Positions 29,107 to 36,721 of a DNA stretch of 64,000 bases are shown one piece after another. The stretch is from Ectopseudomonas chengduensis (lineage in GTDB: Bacteria; Pseudomonadota; Gammaproteobacteria; Pseudomonadales; Pseudomonadaceae). The DNA lies in NCBI RefSeq assembly GCF_900102635.1, contig NZ_FMZQ01000005.1, forward strand, positions 1 to 64,000, in the 5' to 3' direction. Numbering within the stretch: position 1 is the stretch's first letter; each line of letters begins with the position of its first letter. The position numbers were made by a program, and so were the translations under genes. The notes beneath the pieces are model-generated. The model searched no databases and was not told the origin of the DNA. It saw nothing but the letters and a program-made list of their open reading frames with translations.

Positions 29107-30288
29107 ATGTCCGGCCCACTGTCTTCGCTGAAAATTCTCGACTTCTCCACTCTGTTGCCGGGTCCTTTTGCCTCGTTGCTGCTGGCGGATATGGGCGCCG
29201 AGGTGCTGCGTGTGGAGTCGCCCACGCGCATGGATCTGGTGCGTGTGCTGCCGCCGCACGATGGCGGAACCTCCACCAGCCACGCCTACCTCAACCGCAA
29301 CAAGCGCAGCATCGCCCTCGATCTCAAGCGGCCCGAAGCGGTGGAGGTGGTCAGGCAGTTGGTCAGCGAGTACGACATCGTGCTCGAACAGTTTCGTCCC
29401 GGCGTGATGGACAAGCTGGGCGTCGGTTACGAGGCACTCAAGTCGATCAACCCACGGCTGATCTACGTGTCGATCACCGGTTACGGCCAGAGTGGGCCTT
29501 ATCGTGATCGCGCCGGGCACGACATCAACTACCTGGCGCTGGCCGGTATCGCCAGCTACACCGGGCGTCGCGACAGCGGCCCGTTGCCGCTCGGCGTACA
29601 GTTGGCCGACCTGGCGGGCGGCTCGCTGCATGGGGTGATCGGCCTGCTTGCTGCTGTGGTGCAGCGCCAGGCCACCGGCGTGGGGCAGCAGGTCGACGTG
29701 AGCATGACCGACTGTGCGTTCAGCCTGCATGGCATGGCGGGCGCTGGTTACCTCGGTGCCGGCGTCGAGCCTGGCATGGAAAACCAGGCGCTCAATGGCG
29801 GCAGCTTCTACGACTACTACCGCACGCGCGACGGTCGCTGGTTCTCTGTCGGCAGCCTGGAACCGCAATTCATGCAGCAGTTCTGCGCCGCCATTGGCCG
29901 CCCCGAATTGGCAGCACGCGGCCTGTCGCAGAGGCCCGAGGATCAACGCACGCTCAAGCGTGAGATCGAGATCGAGTTCGAGAAGCGCGATTTCGCGCAA
30001 TGGTGCGAAGTCTTCGTTGAGCTTGATGCCTGCGTCGAACCCATGTTGCCGCTGTCCGAAGCGGTGCAGCATCCGCAGATCAAGTCTCGCGGGCTGGTCG
30101 TCGAGGTGCCACGTGAGGGGTTGCCCGCGCAGTCGCAGCTGGCTTGCCCGTTGAAGTTCTCCGAAGGGCTGCCGCCACCACGGCATGTCGGGGCGGCGGT
30201 TGGCGCGCATACCGCCGAAGTGTTGACAGAGCTGGGTTATGACGCCGAACAGATCGCAGCGTTGAGGAGGGCTAAGGCGCTGGGTTGA
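29107..30288 (+). CDS. CaiB/BaiF-family enzyme, alpha-methylacyl-CoA racemase-like
   Basis: A 393-residue class III CoA-transferase-fold protein. Residues expected for alpha-methylacyl-CoA racemase are present: His138 (RAGHDINY), Asp168 (QLADLAGG) and Glu252 (VGSLEPQF). The 30-residue His-Asp spacing equals that of the M. tuberculosis enzyme (His126/Asp156), which points to racemase rather than CoA transferase. It could epimerise 2-methyl-branched acyl-CoAs before dehydrogenation by the cluster's dehydrogenase. A GGAG RBS precedes the ATG 36 bp after the ligase stop. Confidence 0.88.
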   Translation: MSGPLSSLKILDFSTLLPGPFASLLLADMGAEVLRVESPTRMDLVRVLPPHDGGTSTSHAYLNRNKRSIALDLKRPEAVEVVRQLVSEYDIVLEQFRPGVMDKLGVGYEALKSINPRLIYVSITGYGQSGPYRDRAGHDINYLALAGIASYTGRRDSGPLPLGVQLADLAGGSLHGVIGLLAAVVQRQATGVGQQVDVSMTDCAFSLHGMAGAGYLGAGVEPGMENQALNGGSFYDYYRTRDGRWFSVGSLEPQFMQQFCAAIGRPELAARGLSQRPEDQRTLKREIEIEFEKRDFAQWCEVFVELDACVEPMLPLSEAVQHPQIKSRGLVVEVPREGLPAQSQLACPLKFSEGLPPPRHVGAAVGAHTAEVLTELGYDAEQIAALRRAKALG

Positions 30289-30398
30289 GTCGCAAGGCTC
30301 ACTGTCTGGCAACGTCGCTGCGCACAGCGCACTCTGCGAGACTTCGATACGGGCGTAGGGTGCGCCGCGCGCACCGAGGCGTTATGGAGCTTCCCTCA

Positions 30399-30893
30399 TC
30401 ACTCCTGACGCTGCTCACCACTGAAGGTCAGCGTCACCTTGCAACGCCGGCAGTAGTAGCGGCGGCCCTTGGCGACCAGGGCGTGACGCTGGGCCGAGAA
30501 GGGGAACTCGCCATCTGCGCAGCTACAACGATAGATGAAGCGACTGACCTTGCGCCGCTCGACTTCGTAGCTGTGGCAGCGATGCGGCGGCAGCTCGTAG
30601 ACGCCGCGCATGATCAGCTGCCACTCCTCGCCATGCGGCTGAATGCGTGGGCCGAATAGCTGATGGGCGACCATGTGGGCGACTTCGTGCGGCACCGTCT
30701 GGCGCAGGAAGTCTTCCTGGTTGGCCCGGTACAGCTGTAGGTTGAAGCGCAGCTTGTTTTCCGTCAGGTGCGCGACACCGGCCTTCTGCCCGCGCAGCTT
30801 GAAGCTGATCTCGGGGCGGGCAAAGCGTTGCTTGAAGAAGGTTTCGGCCTGCTGGTAGCAGGCTTCGACGCGGGCGTGAATCTGTTCGGGCAT
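30399..30893 (-). CDS. sprT: SprT-family zinc metalloprotease-like protein
   Basis: A 164-residue protein with the HEVAH zinc motif (residues 69-73) and a C-terminal zinc ribbon (CSC and CRRC pairs). SprT domains are related to the DNA-protein crosslink protease Spartan; the bacterial role is poorly known. It is complete and stands upstream of nothing obvious on its strand. It begins 61 bp after the Yip1 gene stop. Confidence 0.88.
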   Translation of the reverse strand: MPEQIHARVEACYQQAETFFKQRFARPEISFKLRGQKAGVAHLTENKLRFNLQLYRANQEDFLRQTVPHEVAHMVAHQLFGPRIQPHGEEWQLIMRGVYELPPHRCHSYEVERRKVSRFIYRCSCADGEFPFSAQRHALVAKGRRYYCRRCKVTLTFSGEQRQE

Positions 30894-30954
30894 GGACAGG
30901 CGCTGGTGCAGGCTGAGCGTGAATTATGCCGCAAGCCGACAGCCAGCGCAGGTA

Positions 30955-31617
30955 TCACTCGTCCCCTGGCGCCTGCATTCGCTGTTCCTGCGTGCCGCGG
31001 CTCTGGTCCTGCTGCACCGTGCGCTGATACTCCGGCTCCAGGGTATAGGTCCAGAACAGGATCATGCTGACCAGAATGGTGACGATTACCAGCAGCCCCA
31101 CGCCAATCATCGAGGAGGCGTAGAGGAAACCCTGCTGGTTGTCGATGCGCATGAAGCGTGGCAGCCCGACATAGATCAGGTAGGCGGCATGGGCACAGGC
31201 AAGTAGTAGGACGCTGATTGCCAGCCAGCGGGTGGGGTAGAGCGCGGCGATACCGGCCAGGAAGAAGGGCGTGCAGGCATAGGCGATGAAACCGATGCAC
31301 TGGTTGAAGGTGGGCCTGGCCTCGAAGGTGCGCGACATGTAGCGCAGGAAGTAACCCATGATGAAAACGCCGACCAGCGTTGCCAGATACAGCAACACGC
31401 TCAGTTGCAGGGCACTTGCGACCTCCAGGCGAATGCGCTCTTCGTCTACCAGGCTCCAGCCCACCCAATGGGTGCCGATGAACAGGCAAACTGCCGGCAA
31501 CAGGCTGAAAAGCAGCAGGTAAGGCAGGTAACTGGCGCTGTTGCGTTCCTCGTCCTGGCGAATGGCCGTCCAGGCGCGGTCCGGGCGGGTGAGAAGGGTA
31601 TAGAGGTTCGCATACAT
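30955..31617 (-). CDS. Yip1-family membrane protein (paralogue 1)
   Basis: A 220-residue inner-membrane protein with about five TM helices between residues 30 and 205. The N-terminal LLTRPDRAWTAIRQDEERN and the LYVGLPRFMRI segment fit the Yip1 (DUF1282) family of unknown function. The neighbour at 31750 is a clear paralogue with the same layout, so the pair is a tandem duplication. The C-terminal tail is charged and Gln-rich. Confidence 0.83.
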   Translation of the reverse strand: MYANLYTLLTRPDRAWTAIRQDEERNSASYLPYLLLFSLLPAVCLFIGTHWVGWSLVDEERIRLEVASALQLSVLLYLATLVGVFIMGYFLRYMSRTFEARPTFNQCIGFIAYACTPFFLAGIAALYPTRWLAISVLLLACAHAAYLIYVGLPRFMRIDNQQGFLYASSMIGVGLLVIVTILVSMILFWTYTLEPEYQRTVQQDQSRGTQEQRMQAPGDE

Positions 31618-31704
31618 GGTGTGACCATCCGCGTGACTGCCTTTAATTCTCGGGCAGTCGTAGCCGCGTAGGGTTCAACCCAAATTTTCTGACGCATGGC
31701 AACG

Positions 31705-31727
31705 AAAAGGCCGCCCGGAGGCGGCCT
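31705..31727 (-). terminator. Intrinsic terminator between the two Yip1 genes
   Basis: The stem AGGCCGCC / GGCGGCCT with a CGGA loop is followed on the minus strand by TTTT. It would separate the transcripts of the two paralogues. Confidence 0.7.
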
Positions 31728-31749
31728 GTGGGTTAGCGTCTAGTGACTA

Positions 31750-32349
31750 TCAGCTGGTGTAGACCGGGCCGATGCCCATGCCCCAGAGAATGACCGAGCT
31801 GGCGATCATCGCTACCAGCACGACCAGGCCGACCGCCAGTACGGAACTGGAGAACATGAAGCCTTCGTCTTCAGGAATGTTCATGAAGGTCGGTATGCCG
31901 ACATAGAGCAGATAAACGGTGTAGCAGATCGCGACCGTGCCTACGACCATGCCCAGCCACAGGTGCGGGTAAAGCGCTGCGAGACCTCCGATGAACAGCG
32001 GGGTGGCGGTGTAGGCCGCGAATACGACGCACTGGGTCAGGCTGGGATTGGCGTCGTAGGTACGTGCCATCCAGTGGATGAAGGCGCCCATCACGGCTAC
32101 GCCAGCGAGCATCGCCAGGTAGGACATGATGGTCATCACCATCGCACTGCCTTCGGTGAGCATCACCGGTGCTCGGTCACCAATCGCCCAGCCAACCTGG
32201 GTGGTGCCGATGTAGGCTGAAATAGCGGGAATTGCCGCAAGAATCAGCACATGGGTCAGATACATGTGGCTGATGGATTCTTCCTCGCCACGGATTTCTT
32301 GCCATTCTTGATCGGGATGGGTGAAGAGCCCCCAAACGTGGTGGATCAT
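31750..32349 (-). CDS. Yip1-family membrane protein (paralogue 2)
   Basis: A 199-residue protein with about five TM helices. It shares with its neighbour the opening pattern (MIHHVWGLFTHPDQEWQEIRGEEESI), the QVGWAIGD region, FAAYTATPLFIGGLAALYP and LLYVGIPTFMNIPEDEGFMFSSS. The start at MIHHVWG aligns with the paralogue and has a GAGG upstream; the longer TTG/ATG extension is basic and unmatched. Confidence 0.83.
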   Translation of the reverse strand: MIHHVWGLFTHPDQEWQEIRGEEESISHMYLTHVLILAAIPAISAYIGTTQVGWAIGDRAPVMLTEGSAMVMTIMSYLAMLAGVAVMGAFIHWMARTYDANPSLTQCVVFAAYTATPLFIGGLAALYPHLWLGMVVGTVAICYTVYLLYVGIPTFMNIPEDEGFMFSSSVLAVGLVVLVAMIASSVILWGMGIGPVYTS

Positions 32350-32517
32350 GCCAGACACCTCCTCTTTCTTATGACGGTCGCCCCCCAGCGAACGCCCGGC
32401 ACGCGTGTACAGCGCCACCGGGTGTCAGGCCGAAATCTATGCGACCTTATGTCGCAGTATAGGCAGGGCCTGGAGCAGGCGTGATGTCTGGCTTTAGAGC
32501 AAATCGCTCTCTAGAGG

Positions 32518-33111
32518 TTAGCGGTAATAGCGCTCAAGAATTTCCATGGCCAGGTTTATCGACTGCAACCGCTCTGTGCTGCCGCCTCGGTCCGGATGAT
32601 GTGCGCTGACCATTTGTCGGTAGCGCAGCTTGATTCGTGGCAGATCGAGCGTCCGTTCATTGGCCAGTTCGAACAGTTCCAGGGCCGCCTGCTTTTCTTC
32701 GCCGCCCTGCATGCGTGTCCAGAAGCTGGTCAGCAGGCGCTCGACATCGCGCTCGTCGGTGTCGCGTAGTTGACTCATGTCCAGATAGTAATCGCGCAGC
32801 TCGTCGCGTTCACTGAGTGCCGCGTTGCCTGGCTGGTAGGGCAGCAGGCGGATGCACAGCGGGCTGATCTCGAGCAGGTGCGTTTGCTCCTGCCATAGCC
32901 GTTCACGCAGGCGATAAAGCGCGTTGAACAGCAGAAAATGAGTGCGAAACAGCACCAGCTTGTCCGCCAGGGGTAGATTGGGGACATGGCCGCTGTGGCG
33001 GTCTTTCAATTGCTGGATCAGGGTGTATTCGGCAATGCCGTCCGGTGCTGCCTGCAGCAGCTGCAGTACCTGCTCGGTGAGGTCCAGGTTGGGGTCGAGG
33101 TCGTCGTTCAT
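32518..33111 (-). CDS. DnaJ-related protein
   Basis: A 197-residue protein with an N-terminal DNAJ-related region (about 1-130, LLQAAPDGIAEYTLIQQLKDR...) and a short C-terminal J domain (about 140-197). The HPD motif is present at 172-174 (AHHPDRGG), so it could stimulate DnaK. It lacks the Gly/Phe and zinc-finger regions of a full DnaJ. It stands divergently to ttcA. Confidence 0.87.
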   Translation of the reverse strand: MNDDLDPNLDLTEQVLQLLQAAPDGIAEYTLIQQLKDRHSGHVPNLPLADKLVLFRTHFLLFNALYRLRERLWQEQTHLLEISPLCIRLLPYQPGNAALSERDELRDYYLDMSQLRDTDERDVERLLTSFWTRMQGGEEKQAALELFELANERTLDLPRIKLRYRQMVSAHHPDRGGSTERLQSINLAMEILERYYR

Positions 33112-33212
33112 CGGCCGAGACTAGCATTTCATTGCTGTCGGGGTAGGGGCGCGGCGCCATTGTGGGTAAAATGTTGCGCTTTCGTTCCCACTCCCTCGGA
33201 TTCCGACGCACC

Positions 33213-34037
33213 ATGGGCACCCTTTCGGTCAACCAGAACAAACTGCAGAAGCGCATTCGCCGCCTGGCCGGCGAAGCCATCACCGACTTCAACATGATCG
33301 AGGATGGCGACAAGGTGATGGTCTGCCTGTCCGGCGGCAAGGACAGCTACACCATGCTCGACGTGCTGCTGTACCTGCAGAAGGTGGCGCCGATCAAGTT
33401 CGAGATCGTCGCAGTGAACATGGACCAGAAGCAGCCCGGCTTCCCCGAGCACGTGCTGCCGGCCTACCTGGAATCCATCGGCGTTGCCTACCACATCATC
33501 GAGAAGGACACCTACTCGGTGGTCAAGGAGAAGATCCCCGAGGGCAAGACCACCTGCTCGCTGTGCTCGCGTCTGCGTCGTGGCACCCTGTACACCTATG
33601 CCGACGAGATCGGCGCGACCAAGATGGCGCTGGGGCATCACCGCGACGATATCCTGGAAACCTTCTTCCTCAACATGTTCTACGGCGGCACGCTCAAGGC
33701 CATGCCGCCCAAGCTGCTGTCCGACGACGGCCGCAACGTGGTGATCCGCCCGCTGGCCTACTGCGCCGAGGCCGATATCGAGGCCTACAGCCAACTCAAG
33801 GAGTTCCCGATCATTCCGTGCAACCTGTGCGGTTCGCAGGAGAACCTGCAGCGTCAGGTGGTCAAGGAGATGCTGCAGGAGTGGGAGCGCAAGAGCCCGG
33901 GACGTGTCGAGATCATGTTCCGCGCCCTGCAGAACGTGCACCCCTCGCAGCTGGCCGACCGCAACCTGTTCGATTTCAAGAGCCTGAAGATCGACGACAG
34001 CGCCACACCGCGCTTCCTCGACGTGATGAGCCTGTAA
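33213..34037 (+). CDS. ttcA: tRNA 2-thiocytidine(32) synthetase TtcA
   Basis: A 274-residue ATP-dependent enzyme that thiolates cytidine 32 of certain tRNAs with an [4Fe-4S] cluster. The PP-loop is [14 protein letters not shown]. The two Cys pairs [10 protein letters not shown] and CNLCGSQ bind the cluster. The start at [18 protein letters not shown] is the common one; the upstream in-frame codons add a basic stretch without family support. A REP-like palindrome follows the stop. Confidence 0.96.
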   Translation: MGTLSVNQNKLQKRIRRLAGEAITDFNMIEDGDKVMVCLSGGKDSYTMLDVLLYLQKVAPIKFEIVAVNMDQKQPGFPEHVLPAYLESIGVAYHIIEKDTYSVVKEKIPEGKTTCSLCSRLRRGTLYTYADEIGATKMALGHHRDDILETFFLNMFYGGTLKAMPPKLLSDDGRNVVIRPLAYCAEADIEAYSQLKEFPIIPCNLCGSQENLQRQVVKEMLQEWERKSPGRVEIMFRALQNVHPSQLADRNLFDFKSLKIDDSATPRFLDVMSL

Positions 34038-34041
34038 GCCA

Positions 34042-34099
34042 TCGCGGCTAAAGCCCCTCCCACGGCTCGCGTCGCATGTGGGAGGGGCTTTAGCCGCGA
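34042..34099. repeat. REP-like palindrome after ttcA
   Basis: Two 22-base arms, TCGCGGCTAAAGCCCCTCCC... and its exact complement, face each other across a 14 bp loop. It starts five bases after the ttcA stop and probably stabilises or ends that transcript. A related fragment (TCGCGGCTAAAACCTCTCC) occurs near 45849. Confidence 0.85.
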
Positions 34100-34156
34100 C
34101 GCTTGCCAGGTCGCAAAGGCCTGGAGTATGGTTCGGCCATCGCTTTGGAGAATTCC

Positions 34157-34288
34157 ATGTCCGCCAGCCTCAACCTCCTGTCCATGCTGCAAGCCGGTGC
34201 CTCGCGCGCCGCGCTGGCTCGTGCGCAGGCGCTTGTGGCGGCAGCGTATTATTTCTTTGGGTATTGGTTTAGGCACAGGCGCGCCTGA
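34157..34288 (+). CDS. Aromatic-rich leader peptide 1 upstream of DAHP synthase
   Basis: A 43-codon ORF with a good RBS (GGAG, six bases before ATG). Residues 31-38 read YYFFGYWF: three Tyr, three Phe, one Trp in eight codons. It is followed after 52 bases by a strong intrinsic terminator and then by the DAHP synthase gene, the first enzyme of aromatic amino acid synthesis. Hairpins 34282-34301 and 34298-34322 share bases and cannot form together; the stop codon lies in the first. This is the layout of a ribosome-mediated attenuator. The full antiterminator is not resolved. Confidence 0.75.
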   Translation: MSASLNLLSMLQAGASRAALARAQALVAAAYYFFGYWFRHRRA

Positions 34289-34340
34289 TACCCCACAGGC
34301 GGCCTGAGACACCAGGGTCGCCACCAGAGACGTTTTCCAG

Positions 34341-34380
34341 AAAACCCCCGGTCGGCAACCCGACCGGGGGTTTTATTTTT
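34341..34380 (+). terminator. Strong intrinsic terminator between the two leader ORFs
   Basis: The 15 bp stem AAAACCCCCGGTCGG / CCGACCGGGGGTTTT has a CAAC loop and a T-rich tail (34371-34380). It lies ahead of DAHP synthase with no full gene in front except the leader peptide, so it is probably the attenuator. GTTTT (34332-34336) can pair with AAAAC of its base, a possible competing stem. Confidence 0.88.
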
Positions 34381-34417
34381 TCCGGCCGAAAAACGGCCAC
34401 AGATCGAGGACTTGCAG

Positions 34418-34507
34418 ATGAACCGTTATTACCGCAACTACCGCTACGACTGGCGATTTAGCAGCGTCACCACCGCCCTGACACCTTTGCAACGAACACT
34501 CAGTTAG
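34418..34507 (+). CDS. Aromatic-rich leader peptide 2
   Basis: A 29-codon ORF with RBS GAGGA and a start MNRYYRNYRYDWRF: four Tyr, one Trp and one Phe in the first 14 codons. It ends 43 bases before the DAHP synthase ATG, after a GC-rich stretch with small hairpins (34508-34540). It lies behind the terminator, so it is read only in transcripts that pass the attenuator. It may act as a second, translational control step; no known family. Confidence 0.68.
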   Translation: MNRYYRNYRYDWRFSSVTTALTPLQRTLS

Positions 34508-34550
34508 CGCCGCGCGGCGCAGGCCGCGCCGGCCAAGGAACCGCCAGATC

Positions 34551-35615
34551 ATGAATGCTTCCGTCTCTGCTCAACTCGCTTCCACCGTTACCACCATCGC
34601 CCGCCGCAGTGCTCAGCCGCTGCCCAGCCCTGCCGTACTGCGTCAACGCCTGCCGTTGTCTGCCACGCTTGCCGAACGTATTGCCGCCGACCGTGACGCC
34701 ATCCGCGCCGTGCTCGATGGCCGCGACTCGCGCCTGCTCGTGGTGGTCGGCCCCTGTTCCCTGCATGACCATACCAGCGCCCTCGAATACGCCGAGCGCC
34801 TGGCCGAGCTGGCGCCGCAGGTCGACGACCAACTGCTGCTGGTGATGCGCGCCTACGTGGAGAAACCACGTACCACCGTGGGCTGGAAGGGGCTGCTGTA
34901 CGACCCGCATCTCGATGGCAGTGGCGATATGGCCGAAGGCTTGCGCCAGTCGCGGCAACTGATGCTGGATATCCTCGCTCGCGGCCTGCCGCTGGCCACC
35001 GAGCTGCTGCAACCGATGGCCGCCGGCTACTTCGACGACCTGCTCGGTTGGGCGGCGATCGGCGCACGTACCAGCGAGTCGCAGGTGCATCGCGAGATGG
35101 TCAGCGGCCTGGATCTGCCGGTGGGCTTCAAGAACGGTACCGACGGCAGCGTCGGCATCGCCTGCGACGCCATGCGTTCGGCGGCGCACCCGCATCAGCA
35201 CTTCGGCATCGACGACCTCGGCCACCCGGCGCTGCTGCACACGGCCGGCAACCCGGACACCCATCTGGTGCTGCGCGGTGGCCACGGCGCGCCGAATCAT
35301 GATGCGGCAAGCGTCGCCGCCGCACGTGAGGCGCTGCAGCGTCAGGGTATCGCACCGCGCATCATGGTCGACTGCAGCCATGCCAACAGCGGCAAGGACC
35401 CGCTGCGCCAGCCGGCGGTGCTGGACAGCGTGATCGACCAGCGCCTGGCCGGGGATGCCAGCCTGCGCGGGGTGATGCTGGAGAGCCACCTGTTCGACGG
35501 TTGCCAGGCGCTTTCCGGCGAGCTGCGTTACGGCGTGTCGATCACTGATGGCTGCCTGGGCTGGGAAGGCACCGAAGCGGCGCTGCGCCAGGCCGCCGAG
35601 CGTTTGCGCGGGTAG
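34551..35615 (+). CDS. 3-deoxy-7-phosphoheptulonate (DAHP) synthase, class I
   Basis: A 354-residue class I (AroAI-alpha) enzyme that condenses PEP and erythrose 4-phosphate, the first step of the shikimate pathway. LLVVVGPCSLHDHTSALEYA carries the metal-binding Cys; MRAYVEKPRTTVGWKGLLYDP, PVGFKNGTDGSVGIA, LRGGHGAPNHD and DCSHANSGKD are the other conserved blocks. Isozyme class (Tyr-, Phe- or Trp-inhibited) cannot be fixed by eye. The preceding leaders suggest control by aromatic amino acid supply. Its TAG stop is made by the first bases of a palindromic repeat. Confidence 0.95.
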   Translation: MNASVSAQLASTVTTIARRSAQPLPSPAVLRQRLPLSATLAERIAADRDAIRAVLDGRDSRLLVVVGPCSLHDHTSALEYAERLAELAPQVDDQLLLVMRAYVEKPRTTVGWKGLLYDPHLDGSGDMAEGLRQSRQLMLDILARGLPLATELLQPMAAGYFDDLLGWAAIGARTSESQVHREMVSGLDLPVGFKNGTDGSVGIACDAMRSAAHPHQHFGIDDLGHPALLHTAGNPDTHLVLRGGHGAPNHDAASVAAAREALQRQGIAPRIMVDCSHANSGKDPLRQPAVLDSVIDQRLAGDASLRGVMLESHLFDGCQALSGELRYGVSITDGCLGWEGTEAALRQAAERLRG

Positions 35616-35664
35616 GGCGGGTGTAACCCGCCAGTCCTAGATTGGCGGGTTGCACCCGCCCTAC
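35612..35664. repeat. GTAGGGCGGGTG-type palindromic repeat
   Basis: The arms GTAGGGCGGGTGTAACCCGC and its near-complement ending ACCCGCCCTAC face each other across a 9 bp loop; one mismatch (T/C) is present. The first bases supply the TAG stop of DAHP synthase. It can also end the transcript. Confidence 0.85.
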
Positions 35665-35745
35665 GTGCACGTCACCGCTCAGGGACTTGAGTGTTCGGCG
35701 TGCTGCGTGCAGGCTTCGTCATCCGTTTCATGAAGGGTTCGATTC

Positions 35746-36417
35746 ATGCGTGATTACAAGTGGCTGCACGAGTTCTGCCTCAACCGTTTCGGCTCGGCCA
35801 AGGCGCTGGAGGCCATGCTGCCGCAGCCGCGCAGCGATGCCGAGCTGCGGGCGCTGAGCGATGACCGTTACCTGTCGCTGATCAGCCTGCGTATCTTCCG
35901 CGCAGGCCTCAAACACAGTCTGGTGGATGCCAAATGGCCGGCGTTCGAGGAGGTCTTCTTCGGCTTCGATCCGGAAAAGGTGGTGCTGATGGGCGCCGAG
36001 CGCCTGGAGAACCTGATGCAGGATGCGCGGCTGATCCGCCATCTGGGCAAGCTCAAAAGCGTGCCCCGCAATGCCCAGTTCATCCTTGACGTGCGTCGCG
36101 AGAAGGGCAGTTTCGGCGCGCTGATCGCCGATTGGCCGGTCAGTGACATCGTCGGGTTGTGGAAGTATCTGGCCAAGCATGGCAGTCAGCTTGGCGGTCT
36201 GTCGGCGCCGCGCTTCCTGCGTATGGTGGGCAAGGACACCTTCGTCCCTACCGATGACATGGTCGCCGCGCTCAAGGCGCAGGGCGTGATCGACAAGGCG
36301 CCGACCAGTCTGAAAGACCTGGCTGCCGTGCAGGCCGCCTTCAACCAGTGGCAGGCCGAGAGCGGTCGGCCGCTGTGCCAGCTATCGGTGATGCTGGCGC
36401 ACACGGTCAATCACTGA
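35746..36417 (+). CDS. DNA-3-methyladenine glycosylase I-like protein
   Basis: A 223-residue protein of the Tag (HhH-GPD superfamily, 3-methyladenine glycosylase I) type. MRDYKWLHEFCLNRFGSAKALEAMLP and the block FGALIADWPVSDIVGLWKYLAKHGSQLGG...PRFLRMVGKDTFVPTDDMV fit Tag-like proteins. The Cys/His zinc ligands of E. coli Tag are not clearly present, so it may be a divergent relative. It overlaps the convergent YheU gene by 11 bp. Confidence 0.75.
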   Translation: MRDYKWLHEFCLNRFGSAKALEAMLPQPRSDAELRALSDDRYLSLISLRIFRAGLKHSLVDAKWPAFEEVFFGFDPEKVVLMGAERLENLMQDARLIRHLGKLKSVPRNAQFILDVRREKGSFGALIADWPVSDIVGLWKYLAKHGSQLGGLSAPRFLRMVGKDTFVPTDDMVAALKAQGVIDKAPTSLKDLAAVQAAFNQWQAESGRPLCQLSVMLAHTVNH

Positions 36418-36658
36418 GCGATTGCTGCAAGGCCTCCAGCCATTCCTTGGGTACGTCACGCTTCATCGCCAGTTGGCACTGCTGGCTGTCAGGGTCGAAG
36501 ACTATAACCGCCTCGCCCTTGTCCAGGGCGCGGCGTACGCGCTGCACGCGGGTTTCCAACGGGGTTTCATCGCCGTTATCGGTACCGTCGCGGGTGACGA
36601 AGTCTTCGATCAGGGCGGTGAGGGTATCGGCTTGCAGCAGCTCAGCGGGGATCAGCAC
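36407..36658 (-). CDS. YheU family protein
   Basis: An 83-residue protein matching the YheU (UPF0270) family: MLIPAELLQADTLTALIEDFVTRDGTD and the LDKGEAVIVFDPDSQQCQL segment. Function unknown, complete, on the minus strand, convergent with the Tag-like gene and overlapping it slightly. Confidence 0.85.
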   Translation of the reverse strand: MLIPAELLQADTLTALIEDFVTRDGTDNGDETPLETRVQRVRRALDKGEAVIVFDPDSQQCQLAMKRDVPKEWLEALQQSLSD

Positions 36659-36721
36659 AACGAGTGACTCCAGTTATTGGCGCCCATGATAGAGCCAGAG
36701 GGCGCCCTGCTGCGAGTTCTC

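Noticed and set aside
34042..34099. Possible CRISPR-like repeat
   Set aside because: It is a single inverted palindrome, not a direct-repeat array; no cas gene is in the window.
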